Positions 34,501 to 48,400 of a stretch of 64,000 nucleotides of DNA are shown here, one piece after another. A program made the translations under genes and the position numbers. Source of the DNA: Cunninghamia lanceolata (Eukaryota; Streptophyta; Pinopsida; Cupressales; Cupressaceae); NCBI GenBank assembly GCA_027924645.1, contig BSBN01000047.1, positions 2,542,001 to 2,606,000 on the forward strand. Direction: 5' to 3'. How positions within the stretch are numbered: the stretch's first letter is position 1; every line of letters begins with the position of its first letter. Below the pieces are notes generated by a model. That model had not been told where the DNA came from. It did no database searches and was given only the letters and a program-made list of their open reading frames with translations.

Positions 34501-37500
34501 AGCAAAGCCAAATCTGATTTGGATACTTTGTTTTTGCAAGAAGTTAAGCTGTAGGCTATACTTTGGATAATGTCCCAGAGTTCATTTCGCCTAAGTGTAT
34601 TTGCATAATTTCTAATCCTACTAAACAGAAAGGGGGTAATGTTATCTTGTTGAATAACAAATTGGCTGGCTGTATTGTTGACAAAGGCTTCTCTCCTTGT
34701 GCTAGAATTGTTTGCGTCAAATTGAATGTTAAAGATAAGGTATTTGGTTTGTGTTCAGTTTATGCTCCTAATGACTATAAATTATGGATGTGCTCAAATC
34801 TGCCTAGGATCCCTTGGGTCATTAATGGTGATTTTAATACAATTGAAAGCAAAAGTGGATAAATTGGGAGGATTAAAGTTTGCATGAAAAGGAAATGAAC
34901 TATTCTTTTGGTCTAATATGAAGAGGAAATTGAATTTGTTTGACCCCATGAGTGAAAATAAAAAAGATTGTTCTAATGCTTGGTATTCTTGGTCAAATTT
35001 GTAGAAAGAAAATAGAAGTCTTTTGCAGACTTGATAGATTTTATTTTCATAAAAACTTCTTCAATTTCTCTTCCTCTAATGGTAATAATGTGGTGAATAT
35101 CTGTTCTTATCCATTTTCTGACCATAGCCTTGTGGTATGATGTTTTAGTTTTGATTCTTCCTCTGCTCAGATTAAACATTCTTTTCAAGGATTTTTCAAG
35201 TTGAATGTTACTTGGTTAAAGGATAGTTCTTGCAGTAAAGGTGTTCAATGTTTGTGGTATATCTGTGATGCTAAAGGTGTACGACTGTCTTGTGTTTCTA
35301 ATTGGTCTAGTACTATTGAGGCTATTCAAAAAAAAATTATATACTATTGTAAATTACAGGCTAATAGGAGGGTGGAATGCTTTAGAATGATTCAGGAGAG
35401 ATTTTTTGATGCGGAGGTAAGGCTGCAAAATGACCCTGTTAATGAGGAGATCCATATTGAGGTTGCTAATCTTAAACATAAGTTAAGATGTGAGAAAGTG
35501 TACAAGGCTAAAGGGGCTAAAATTAGATTTAGACTGAATTGGTTAAATGTTGGTGATCAAGGGTCTAAATTCTTCTTTAATTATTTGAAAGTCCAAGTCT
35601 ATGAGGGAAAAAATCTTTGGCATAAATCTTAATGGTGTCTTACCTGAAGATGAAACTCAAATTAGGGAAGCATTTGATAACTTTTATAAGGATCCTTTTA
35701 CATCTGTTGGGTCTAAGTCTGTTATTGTTGAGAAGTAGAACAGAAACATCAAACATCATTAGGAAAATTATTCCAGGTGAAAGTTGTGGATGCTTTGAAA
35801 CTTGAGGAACCCTTCACCATGGATGAGATTAACTCTATCATTTGTTCTTTTGCTAATGATAAAGCTCATGGGGCTGATCGGTTACTTGTTGAGTTTTATA
35901 AGTTCAATAAGGATTGGCTTTCTCCTTATCTGCTGCAGCTTTATAATGAGGCTATTAAAGTTGGTTCTTTGGGTAAGGGCGTTTATAGAGGCATTATCAA
36001 GCGGTTACCTGTTAGTGCCCAAATCGGCAGAGGGTTTGCCTGCTCCAATGCACAGGCAGATTCGGCCAATAGATACGAGAGGTTGCGTGAGCTGCCTCCC
36101 CTTCACTTCTGGTTCTGCCACACCAAGGGGGGTATCCCTATAGCTAAAGATATAACCTTGACTCGCCCAATGATAAAAAGATTTAGCTTTACAATAACAG
36201 GCAGAATACTCTCATGTTTGGGCCAAGATTTGCATGATAGATCACAAGGCTGGCAATGTTCTTGGACATATCTAACTGGTTGAGGTATGAGAGTATGCAA
36301 GGGTCCTAATCCTACTCCTACAACTAATAGGTTGGAAAAATGGAATGATTTGTTTTAAAGTTTGGATGCAAGACAGGGGCGTTTTGGATCATAACTACTA
36401 ATCCAAAAGCAGACCGGTGCCTATCTCAGGGCAAGGAGTCAACTAGACGTATACAAGAGAATGGTTTGCAACTAGCATTCAAGTTTCAAGGGGTAGAATT
36501 GGTATTTGCCTTACAAATACCACCCAAAGATAAGTATTTAACTATCTCTACTTACATACATCCCAGCTGACATACAACTTTCTCCATATTCAACCTAAAA
36601 CAATTTAATCCACTCCTTGAATGGAAGTTAAAGATTAAGCATGTGATACAGAAATCCATACCCTAGAATCTGAGAAACCCTTAGCAACCAGATTCAAAAG
36701 AAGAGAATGCATACAGCACATGGAGACAGACAGATAAACACATGCAATAATGCATTTTTCATATAAAATGACAAGAAACTGAACATATGTGCAACCTGCA
36801 TTCAAAATGCAACACAAACTCCAAAATGAGACAGAACAGCCAAGAAAGGCTTTGTTCTTCGTTATTTTCCAAAAATTTTGCCCAAGTCTTCAACAACAAC
36901 CCTCTAATGAGTAGCACAGTCTGCCTTTTATAACAAGACTGTATACTCAGCAATTAATTACAGGGCAAAATTCAAAAATCCGCTAGATACAACACACTAA
37001 AACATTCAATGCGGCAGAGAGGAGAGGAATGAGCAGATGAGATCGGGAACTGAGCCGCCGACTAGAGATTTTTCCTTACAAATCAGGTAGGTTGCTGTCA
37101 ATCATCGACCCATGCCTCTGCAAATAGCCATTAATGGCCCAGCTACCTGCAGCTCCTCTTGAAATGCGGCAGCTACGTGCCTTTGAAGTTTTCCCGCTCA
37201 AAAAATAGCTGAAGAAACAAAGGAAAACCACCGCTAAAAAACTTTGAAACAGGACCATCGATTTCCCCCATCACTGAAATCCACAGCCCCAAAATGCCCT
37301 GAAAAGTCGCCAGCCAATTAGAATGTGCCATGTAGGCAGCCTGTTGATATCACTGACTTTTCTGCCACTGATTTTGCCTTTTTCGCCTTTTGCCTTCTAC
37401 CCGCAAAATCCCTTGTATATGCAAAAAAGCAAATGCATATACATACAACTGCATGCATACAGGGCGGACCCCAAACTTTTATGAAGCAGATTGGAAACTT

Positions 37501-40500
37501 ATTCAAGTCCGGCTTGTATCTCTCTCGTTTGTATATCTGCGATATACAACACACACATACATACAAGCCGCGGACTTCAAATCATTATGCATCAGAATGT
37601 ACCTCCTTTTGAAATCCGGCTTGTATCTTTTTCATTGTACATCGGCTTGTATATCGGCATATACAAGCACTTTATACAACCCACGGACCTTAAATTTTAT
37701 TCGCTGCATTTTATTTCTCCTTCGCGTCTGGGTTGCACCTCCCTTTCCTTGTATCAATGCCTTGTATATCACAAACATACAACGCGGATATACAAAACAA
37801 AACATACAATCCGAAACTAAAACCTTTATCAACCAAAATGTATAACCTCTCGAGCTCGGCTTGCATATTTGCGAATGCATATTTGATTGTATGTGCAAAC
37901 ATACAATCGCTAAAACATGCAATCAGTGGGCCCCACCTTTTGGTTCCTACTTTGAATGTAACCTTTTCTTTGTATGTGCCTCTTGCATACTTCCGATGTA
38001 CATTCTGCCTTGTATCTTATAACATACAATTGCCCTTGTATGTATCCTTTGTATCGGCTCCCTCACACATTACCCGATGTACATTCTGCCTTGCATATCA
38101 ACGGGGCTCACCACTTGTATATCGGCCCCTTGCACATTTTCTTTTGCATGTTGCCAATGTATATTTCTTCTTGTACATTGCCGCCGATATACCTTTTACT
38201 GTAGCGAATGCATGTTGTCATTGTATCTACCCGTTGCATGTTTAAACATACAACACAAATATACATGCAAACCCGATATACAAGCAAGGAATATTCCCGA
38301 AATCTGCAATAGATTCCTCAATGTATATGCACCTTTTTAAGCCCGATATGCATTGCGAAATGCATATAACTGATTTTTCACCATTTTTGAAAGCCGATTG
38401 AGATCTCTGACCCGCCAATGCACATTTGACCTACATGTATATACAAACAACCTTGTATATACAAAGTGACATGCATACAACAGAATTTTTTGCACTTTTC
38501 AACTGCAAAGGCCCAAAGACTTAGAATTTTTTGGATTTTTTGGGAAGGTGCCTGCATATTTAAATGCTTGAAACACGATTGTTTATGCAGGCACTAACAT
38601 TACGTAAGGAAGGGGATCCTTCTCCCATTGAGACTGGAGACCTATCACTTTGTTAAATGTTTCTTATAAGATTTGTGCTAAACTTTTTGCCATCAAATTT
38701 AAGGATATTCTCCCAAATTTTATCTCTCCTAGTCAAACTAATTTTGTTAAAGGGAGATGCATTTTAGAGAATCTCCTTACCAGTTGGAAAGGCATGAATT
38801 GGATCAAAGAGTCTGGACAAAATGTTTAAATGGATTTAATTGATTTTGAAAAAGCCTATGATGAAATTGAATGGTATTTTCTTATTGATGTTATGAGAGC
38901 TTTGGGATTTGGTGATGTGTTTTGCAGATTTGTTAGTGTTCTTTTTCAAGATGTCACAGCTCAAGTTAGTGTAAATAGAGTTTTATCTTTGAGCTGCAAG
39001 AATCTATTAGACAGGGTTGTCCTTTGGCCCCTTCTTTGTTTGTCATTGTTGGTAAGGCTTTGCATCATATGTTAAGACACTCTTCTCTTGGTCGTCCATA
39101 TGTTAAAGACACTCTTCTCTTGGCCGTCCTCTTAAAGGTCTTATTTTTCCTAACAATGAGACTCTTTTAGAATGTCAATTTGCAGATGGTATTGGACTTT
39201 TTCCCTGTTCTGGAGAAAAATAACTGAGAATTTGCATGCAAGTTTAAATTGTTATTGTATTGTCTATGGATCAAAAATCACTGTTCAAAAGTCGATAATT
39301 TTCTGTCGGAAAGAAGAACCTCCTGATTGGATTGTAAGAGATGGCTGGGAGTGGGGTGGTCCTTCCAAACAGGTAAGACATCTGGGTATGCCTTTTGCTA
39401 TTTCACCTTCACTGAGAATTTTGTGGGATTGGGTCATGGCTAAAGTTGGGAAGAAAATCGGCAAATGGCATTCTAACTATCTTTCAATGGCAGGAAGATT
39501 TCAAGTTTATCAAAAGAAAACCCTCTTATTCTCTGTTCTTTTCATCTACATGATTAGTTTGCTCTTCTCAAAAAGCTTATTAGATCTTTACTTTGGTTTG
39601 ATGGGAAGGAACGTAGAAAAAGGCATGTGATCAGCTGGGATAAGTGTTGCAAACCTAGAGGGTTTGGAGGTATGGGTTTAAAAAAATTATATGCTAAAGC
39701 TGTTTCATCAGCTGTAAAATGGGTCTTGAGAGCTTTAGATGGTTGTGAACCCTGGAAAATACTGATCAGACATAATATTTGTAATGGCTTCCCTAAACCT
39801 AGACCTGATTGGAAGAGTATTGGGCTTGTTAATCCGCTTTTTGGAAACTTTAAATGCCTTACTAGTGGTTCACTAGTTTTAAAATCAATCTAGAAAGCTT
39901 GGGAGCAATTAAAAGACTTGTAGTTGAATGGGATGTGTTGGACCAAATCACACATCGCCCCATTACAAATGGGGACCCCCTTTTTTTGAGCTCTGATGCT
40001 TTGCATTTAGTTCTGGATAATGCCTTAGGTTCGTTTCCTCTACCAATCAAACAATGAGTCTCTCTCCTAGAAGTTTTGCTTTATAACTGGAGGTCTCATC
40101 TAGAACATGAACTTGCAGTAATGAAGAGTCTTGATCAAATTCCATCCAAGTAATGAACACTAAGACCAATCCTGATGTATGTTTGAGATCCTGAGAATGA
40201 CTAAGTCTGGTAGCCTGAAATCCTGAAATCCTGAAAAATTGACTAAGTCTGAAATCTGGTGGATCCTCCAAATTCTAGATTCTACTTGTTAAATCCGGTG
40301 GATTCGAGACTTATCTCAAACATCCTGAAAGGTATACTGAAAAATATTTAAAGAATCTCTCAACTTATACTTAAATATATTTTTTAATATACCTTTACCC
40401 TGAGAGACCCTGAAAAACGACTAAGCACCCCCACAGGATTCAAAATCTTGATCCAGTGCGACAAGGATAATAGTGGCGCAATATCTTGGCGCAAAATCTT

Positions 40501-43500
40501 GATAAAGTGCGCCTTCAAATAGAGAACAAGATGATGATCTCTCGCGCTCAAACCAATGCGCCCGCCTTTAGAAGATTTTGAAGAAGATTTCAAACATTAG
40601 ATCTAATGCGCCTCATTCTAGGAGACATTCAAACCCTCATCTAGTGCGCCCAACGAAAGAAGAGATCAAAATAGTGAACTGTTGCGCCAATTTTGAAGGA
40701 TAAGATCAAGATTTCAAACATTAGAACTAATGCACCTCATTAAAGAAGATCCTCAACCCTTGATCTAATGCGCTGCCCTTGAATTGAGAGACAACTTGAG
40801 CTAGGATTGAAGAGAAGAAGAGGATTTTAGACTCCTTATCTAATGCGCCAGCCTTTAGAGGATGTGGAAAGTTCGATTCAAGGTAATTTCAAGAAGATTT
40901 CAAACTGCTCATCCAAAGCGCCCATAAGGAGATTTCAATTTCTTACTCTAATAAGTTATTTTACAAGAAGATTCCAAAAACTCCATCCAGTGCGCCACAT
41001 GTGAGGAGGGAGTGCAAGTGTTTTAAGAGAAGAAGTCAAGAAGATTTTGTAACTCAGATCCAATGCACCAGCTTGTGGATGAGTTTGGAGGGGTCATCAA
41101 ATGAGGTAGGAGGATTTAAAACTTCATTATGCTGCACCAAGGTCTAGAGGCAGATCTAAGAGGATTCGAAAGCCTTATTCAAATGCGCCTAGAGCCTAGA
41201 TGGCCTATGAAGTGAGGATCAAGGTGTCTAAAGCTACTAATCTCAAAGAAGATTCTTGACCTTCAATCCCATGCGCCAGAACTGATTTGGAAGGATAAAT
41301 TCTTTATGATATGAATTTGAAGGAAGATCTTGAAATCATGAAGTGATGCGCCACTACTAAAGATGAAAAGGTTAGGAATCTTTCAAAAGTTTCAAAGAAG
41401 TTTCTAAAACCCTTGATCAAATGCGCATCTTAGGGAGGTAGATTTGAGTCTAGCTTTTAAATCATGTTGAAAGGGAGTCAAAATTTCAATCAATTGCGCT
41501 GCCCTTATAGAAGCATTTTCAATTGCTTAATCTAATGCACCCTGACCATTGGTTTTAGAGGAATCAAGACTCCCAAGGAACGCACTCAGAGAAGAGGACA
41601 CTTTGTGTGATGTTTGAAAGACTTTCAACTTAGAGAATAAACTTCTTCATGTAATGCGCCATTCAGGAATGTAAAGCAAGATGGGTTTTAAAATAAAATT
41701 TAAGGAAGAATCAGGATGTTGATCTAATGTGCCACTACTAGTGGGAAATAAGTTTCCAAGTATAAGTCTATCCAAAAGACAAAATGATGATCTTAGGCGC
41801 CACCCTAAAGACTTGAGATGGAGAATTAAAAAACCTCATCCAATGCACTTATAGCAAGAGGAAACTGCCATACCTAACCACTGCGCCCTTGTATTTTTTT
41901 CAAAAACAATTCGTTTTTAAGTCTGATTCGTAAGTAAATGTCTGATTTTCTTTCATTCTTTAGCAGACTTGATTGTTTTAAGAATAAATTATCCAAGTAT
42001 GAATAAGTATTTGCAAGAAGCTAGTGAATTGTGATGGTAAAATTATGATCTTCTTGTGAGATTCCATCTTATAGGAGACTGAAATGATTTATTTTCAAAG
42101 TTATTTATTCTTGTTTATGTCTTGTAGGATGGGCAGGATGATCATCAAAGGAGTCAGCAAGCTATTAGGTTGGAGAAGACATCATGCCAACACCCATCAT
42201 CTTCATCAAGTATCCAAGGACATCTATAAAGTTTCAAGCACCTCTGGTAATCTTCAAGTCTCCTTGAGAAGTCAGCTACTCCACATATAAGGAAGTGTCT
42301 TATCATCTACATCAAGTTCAAGGATACATGGCAAGTACACTAGCTTCTTCATCAATTTGCTGGAACTCTTCATGGCATCATATTAAGAGCATCATGTTAG
42401 AGACACTTCATCCACTCTACTTCAAGTTCCTTCGAGCTTCAAGATCATCTTCAAGGAAGCATTTCATCAATTACATCATGATCATCAAGAGCAAGTGCTT
42501 GAATCATCTTCAAGTTGTAGAGGAAGTATCATTCCAAGAGGTTCACATCCAGTTTCATATGCTCATCATCAGCATTCATCCATCCAAGCTTCAAAATTCT
42601 TCAAATCTTCAAGTCCAAGAGAGATCCTACTTCTAATCATGAAACACGTATCATCATCATCTACTCTTACATGATGAAGGAGGCAGCATCATCATCTACT
42701 CTCTACTCTCTTCAACAAGGATCATCCAGAGAAGATCATCATGTATCCTACAAGAAGAAGAAACATCACGAAGTCATGCAAGTGAAGCAACATGTATTCA
42801 TCCAGTTTACAAGAAGATAAACAAGGCAAGATCAACAAGATACATCTCAAGTGTTCATCACCAAAGCAATCATATCAAAGACGTCACGCAAGATGATACA
42901 AGTTGGGAATTCATCAGAGATGCTAAGGTGGCATCTAGGTGGCATACACACATCATCATCCAGTTACAAGTCGCCACATCATTTCAACTGCATTCAGTGC
43001 ATCATTTTAACTACATTCAGTGTATCATTTAATAAAAGAAGCCAAAGGGACGCCTATGTGGAGGATGTTTTAAATGATTTCATCTTATTCTTATCACATT
43101 GGGAAACGTGCCTTCATTGCCTCTCTTATGTACTAAAAATATCAAGTTGTTATAACTACCTACTGAGGTGGCATGATCTGAGCCCTTGGCTATCGAATTG
43201 ATCTAAGCCATTCATTGTATTCTGGACACTATATAAAGGCCTTGTTGCCTCATTTGTAATTCATTAGATTGTAGTTCAGTTGATAGTTTTTGTAGGGGTA
43301 GATTAGGAGAGACTCTCAAAATTGTCTGAGAGGACTTGAAATTGTTGTAAATATTTCTCAAGATTAATGCAAAGGACATTGGAGTTCGCTTGGTGTTTAA
43401 GTCTTGTCTTGTGGAATCACATGATTTCTTGTATCTTGAATTGAATGGAGAGATGTTTCAAGTAGATTAAAAGTATATTAGAAGCTCTTCGATGTAATGC

Positions 43501-45336
43501 ATGTTGTATTTGAATATTTGATCAACTCCTAGCTCATGCTTTTGACATTCATCGCTAGTGAAGTGTTCTGTAAAGCTAGTCTGAGCCTTGTAATTTGTTT
43601 AAGTTCGATTATGGATGCTTGTTTGAGCCGCGCCATCCGATGGGTGCTCATATGAACTTTCATGATTTGAAAACCATTCGCGTAACGTTAGGAGATTGCA
43701 CCAACTTCATGTAGTTGTAGGCATCCTTGGCAAAGTGAAGTTAGGTTAATCAAGGAGTTTGTCTATTCATACATCATCATTGCTTCATTGACCTTAGGTT
43801 AGATTCCTAAACCTTTATCTTTTTTTCCATTTCTTTATCATTGCAACCTTGTATATACATCATCCACGCTGAAAGGAGAAATAAGCTGAATGAAAGGAGA
43901 AGAGTCTGCGTAAGTCCCTTTGTGATTATCAGCAAGATCACAAGTAATCACTGAGTTAACCCATCATGAATCATAAATAAGGAACCTTGGAGTTACTTCA
44001 CTGGATCACATAGTTTAGCCTTTGAAGAGCTTTATTCAAGAGAGAGTGGGATACTCTAGTGTTTTACTCTATTGTTGACTTGTCGAAAAACAATCATCAA
44101 CAGGATGTTTCTAGAATCAATTTAGATCCTTTCTATCCTTTTAGGTCTATTTGGTGGTCAGTGGAATATCATGGAAAGCCTTTGGCATTGCAAAAAGGCT
44201 ACTCTACACTCAAGTGGTTTAATAAGGAAATTAAAACTTTTGGACAAATCATTAATGATTCGGGTATTATCTCCTAGGATGCTATCAAAAGTACATATAA
44301 TATTCCTAGCTCTCAGAAAAGGGCTTATTCTCCCATTGTTGCTGCTATTGACAATAACTGTTCAGTGCTTGAAAGGAACTATGACACTAGCTTGTGGCTT
44401 AATGTTTCATGTGGGAGCAAGTTGATTGAGATCTCTACTAAGAATATTTACAATATGTTACTGAAAGTGGATAAGTTTCATGTTCATTTTAACACTCTTT
44501 GAGGACTAAATGATTTGAAGGCATCTTGGTCTACTAGGCTTGGCCATATTTGATCTAAATTTATTGAACCTAAGAAATGTTTCTTTAGATGGTTTTTGTT
44601 GAATAAGAAACTTGTTGTTGGGGACACCTTGTCTATTGAGTGTAGTTATTGTCTAGTTTGTGGTGAGAAAGAACCTATCGATCATCTTTTCTTTGAATGT
44701 TCATTTGCTAAGCTGGTTTGGAACTGTTTTTTGCCTGTTTGATCTATATGGGCAAAGGTTAAACTGCATAGTTACAGGATACACCACCACCTCTCCCCTG
44801 GTACGTGTATCACCATATCGGATATGGATACTCATAGGATACGGCTCAGATACATCTTGGATACAGTGCCCGGCCGTACCAAAAAAAACCCTATTTTTTC
44901 CCATGCCAGATACACGCAAATACGGCATTCTCATGTTATTTGTGCCATATCCCAAAAATATCAATTCTCGAATGTTAAAAATTGCCGCAAGCAACTGCTC
45001 CATGACCTAGCATGCTGATTTCTTGTTGCAGGGAACTACTCTGGACCAGCACGCACAAAATTGGAAATGTCTTTCTATGCAATCGTATTTACTCAAATAA
45101 TCGTGTTCATTCTAAAGTTGGAGATATAGTGTCAACAAGCAATGGAGGAGGAGGCAAATTTTATTAATAAGTGATATTTGACCTTTTTGTTTTACTTTAA
45201 ATTGTATACTTTTATTTATTTATTAAGTTTAATACATTTAACTTTTAATTTAAGTTTAAATATTAAAATTTTATTAAGTTTAATATTGCTTATTATTAGA
45301 TTGCAATTTTTTTAATTAAGTTTACTGTTTATTAAG

Positions 45337-45412
<76 letters not shown>

Positions 45413-48400
45413 TCTGTGTGTGTGATATCTAGCCATATCCATATTAGGGGTCATGAAAAATAGTCGTATCCGTATCCGATACCATATCCGTGTCCATGCA
45501 ACTCGGGGTTAAAGTCATTAATTGGTTTGATATTTTGTTTGGTTGTATTAATGATGTTAAGATTTCCTCCAAAATCCTTGCTAAGGTCTGGTTGGTCTTG
45601 TCTACAGAAGTTTTATGGTCTCTATGTTTAAGCAGAAATAAGCATATCTTCCAAGGTGTTTGCACGAGTGTTTCTCGCTTCTGCAAAGAAGTCAACATTG
45701 CCCTTATTTCCGTGCAGGTTTGTGAGCAGATTGGTAAAAATGAAGATGAAATTCAGAAGGTTATTGAAGAAGATTTGAAGGGAAAGAAGGCAACAGGTTC
45801 CAGTAGGGGTATCAGTAGCTCCAGTGGTGCCAAAGGTGGTGATCTTGGTACCTTTGATGATTGTCCTATCTCGTCCTTTCCAAAGTGGTGGCTCAAGAAG
45901 TGTACAAAGTATACCATTCAGGTTCTTTCAAAAAGAGTGACGTCATTATTGATGAAAAAGAAAATTCTGTCAATGACAATAAGAGTGATGATTGATTATA
46001 TCTTTTGGCTATCTGCTGTTCCTAATGATGGTTTTGGTCTTTTGTGATGCTGTTCTGTATCTAGGATCTTCTTTTATCATATAACTGATATGTATATTGA
46101 CTGCCTTTTTGTCTTTGGCGGTCCTGTTTGATGTATGGGCTACTCGTTTATGATTGTGAGCCAGGTGTTGGTTTACCATCAGTCCCTCTTTGTCAGAATT
46201 TGTAAGAATTGATGCTCTTTGAGCTATATTTGTACACTTATTCAATATAAAAAAACACTCATGGGACAATATTCTAGACAAGTAAAACACACACTTGAAT
46301 AATTCTTGCAGACAATTTTACCCAAAAAGACGATACTGGATCTTTTTTTTGGACTAAAGGATGTGTCAGTATGAGTAGATATTAATTTTGGCCTAAAACA
46401 CTTAATCAATCTTAATTTTGGTCTATGGCACATTATAATTAAGTTGATAAGAATTCAAATCCCTCAGTGGCATAATCAATCTTAATTTTGGCCTAAAGTG
46501 CCTTATAATTAAGTTGATTAGAATTCAAATCCCTCAATAGCATTTTTTACACCAAGCTAAGTTTAAACTCATAAATCCAAATATTGTTAAATGACTCAAA
46601 CGACACCAGTTTGGCATGTATTTAAAAACTTGGGGCTCAAAGAAGCAATGTATTAAACAAGTAAACACATCTGAATAATTCCTACTAACCATTTTGGCCT
46701 AGGGGACGTTGATAAATCTTAACATTAACCCTGAGGATGCATCTTTATTTTGTCCTAACGAACATCAAAATACATCTTAATTTTGGCTTTAAGCCCATTA
46801 TAAATAAATTGATTGCAGTTCAAATCACACAGTGCATGCTCTACATGAAGCAAGCTTACAATCTTTTCCTGAGAAAGGTAACAATAAATCAAAAAATGCA
46901 AGTCCCTTGCACAATGCTCCAGTTGCCTTGGTGTGGATCAAGTTATAACTGATTTGAATTATCTTATTTTAACTACACAACATTAAAAAGCCATCTTAGT
47001 TTATCTTATTTTACCAGCAATGGAGACTGCAAAGCTCAAACACTGCAAACTGTGCGTGCCTCAAACAACATCCTCAGTTTCGTATATTGGCTATTGATTG
47101 GAATTCTTTTTTAAACCTGCATAACATAAAAAGACATTTGATATCATAGTTTTAAAACTCTTCTAGGACTCTCCAGGACTCTCCGGACTCGCGAGTCCTA
47201 TGGTGAGCCGAGTCGACTCGCCATTGACTCCCAAGTCGAGCCCCCCTAGCGAGACCAGGGTCGAGACTCGCAAGTCCTACCCTGGGACTTGTGCGAGTCC
47301 CAGGGTCGGACTCCCGAGTCCCGACCCTGGACTCTCGTTTTGCCAATTAGATGCCCAACAAGCATAAAAAATTAGTTTTTTTTTTGTTTTTTTTTCTCAT
47401 TTTGACATGATTATATGTAAACATTTATAAACTTATGATGTTGTTATACATTTGAAAGTTTGAAACTATGAGTATGAATCGTATGATTATGGTACATGAA
47501 TGATGAAATATCAAATATTAAGTGTTTAAAGATCATATGACGTGTAATGTTTGAATTATGGCTCTTATGTTCTCTAAATGCATTAATTTCTTTTTGTTTT
47601 TTGTACAACTACAGTTTTCTTCTTTGTCGAGTCCTAGCCGAGTTTTTTGCTGAGTACCGAGTCCGAGTCCTATTTTGGGCTGCCGAGTCCGCGGCGAGTC
47701 CGAGTTTTAAAACTATGTTTGATATTATCTTATATTCTGTTTATGGTGACACCGTGTGAAATCGCTAACAAAGCGAAAGAAGAAAACACTGCAAACCATA
47801 AGTGCCTAACTAATAACCCAGTTTGGTGTGTTTTGAAGTGGATTTAGATTTACTAGTAAGTTGATCTAAATTATCTTATTTTGCCTGCAGAATTTTAATA
47901 TGCATCTTATCTTATTTTACCCATAACAGCATTTGCCGTGATAGACAAAGCTGAAGAGGAACACAAAGCAAACTGTAAGTGCCTCAATGGTTTGACATGT
48001 TTTGGTATGGATTTAGATTTACCATTAAATTGATTTGAATTGTCATATTCCTGTAGAGTCAGAGCTTGCTTACTTTGCAATTTCCACTCTATGTTGCACA
48101 TTCATTTTAGCATTCATTCCATTAGCATGTTCTAGGTCTCATTCAGCCCATTTCTTTGACCTCTGACCCTCACCAAGATGTCAAATTGAACCTTCTACCT
48201 AATCCATATCCATTCCAGACTTCACTTATAAATTCCACCCACCTGGACGCAAACACAATAGCAGTAGAGGCCCTGGTCTCTAACACAGTCATGGTAGTGT
48301 CCTCAATTTCAAACCTATCTTTTCAAACATTTAAAATTCATTTCCCGTGGCCTTTTTGAGTTATTCAAAAGTTCGAACAGTTCATTCAAATCAATTCATA

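Larger units (their letters stand above)
40149..44072 (+). mobile_element. LTR-like repeat with TGCGCC motifs, copy 2, in LINE A
   Basis: LINE A protein breaks off at L-D-Q-I near 40145 and resumes V-D-L-S-K at 44074. The 3.9 kb between is a full copy of the repeat at 1-3981. It has the GACTAAGTCTGAAATCTGGTGG start, the TGCGCC array, a CATCATC-rich middle, a TATA box and the shared end. No gene is present. The ends do not show clear TG..CA or a clean target duplication, only ATT on both sides, so calling it an LTR is inference from layout. Confidence 0.7.
24094..46256 (+). mobile_element. LINE A, an L1-type retrotransposon split by four insertions
   Basis: Plus-strand pieces read in order as one L1-type LINE: 5' leader and ORF1 (24094-25380), endonuclease and linker (34444-35640), reverse transcriptase (35760-36009 and 38600-40148), C-terminal part with zinc motif (44073-44763) and tail (45506-46050). 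The tail ends in an A-rich run at about 46249-46255. Protein sequence continues across each break. The breaks are a Gypsy element, a 2.6-kb LTR, a TGCGCC repeat and a DNA transposon. Stops and shifts are frequent, so it is dead. Confidence 0.85.

Noticed and set aside
37318..38340. Many overlapping frames on both strands in the solo LTR
   Set aside because: They come from the TTGTATAT motif cluster, which lacks stops by composition.
40430..41895. Regularly spaced short repeats that might suggest a CRISPR array
   Set aside because: The repeated word is only six bases, spacing is irregular, spacers are themselves related, there are no cas genes, and the DNA is plant nuclear.
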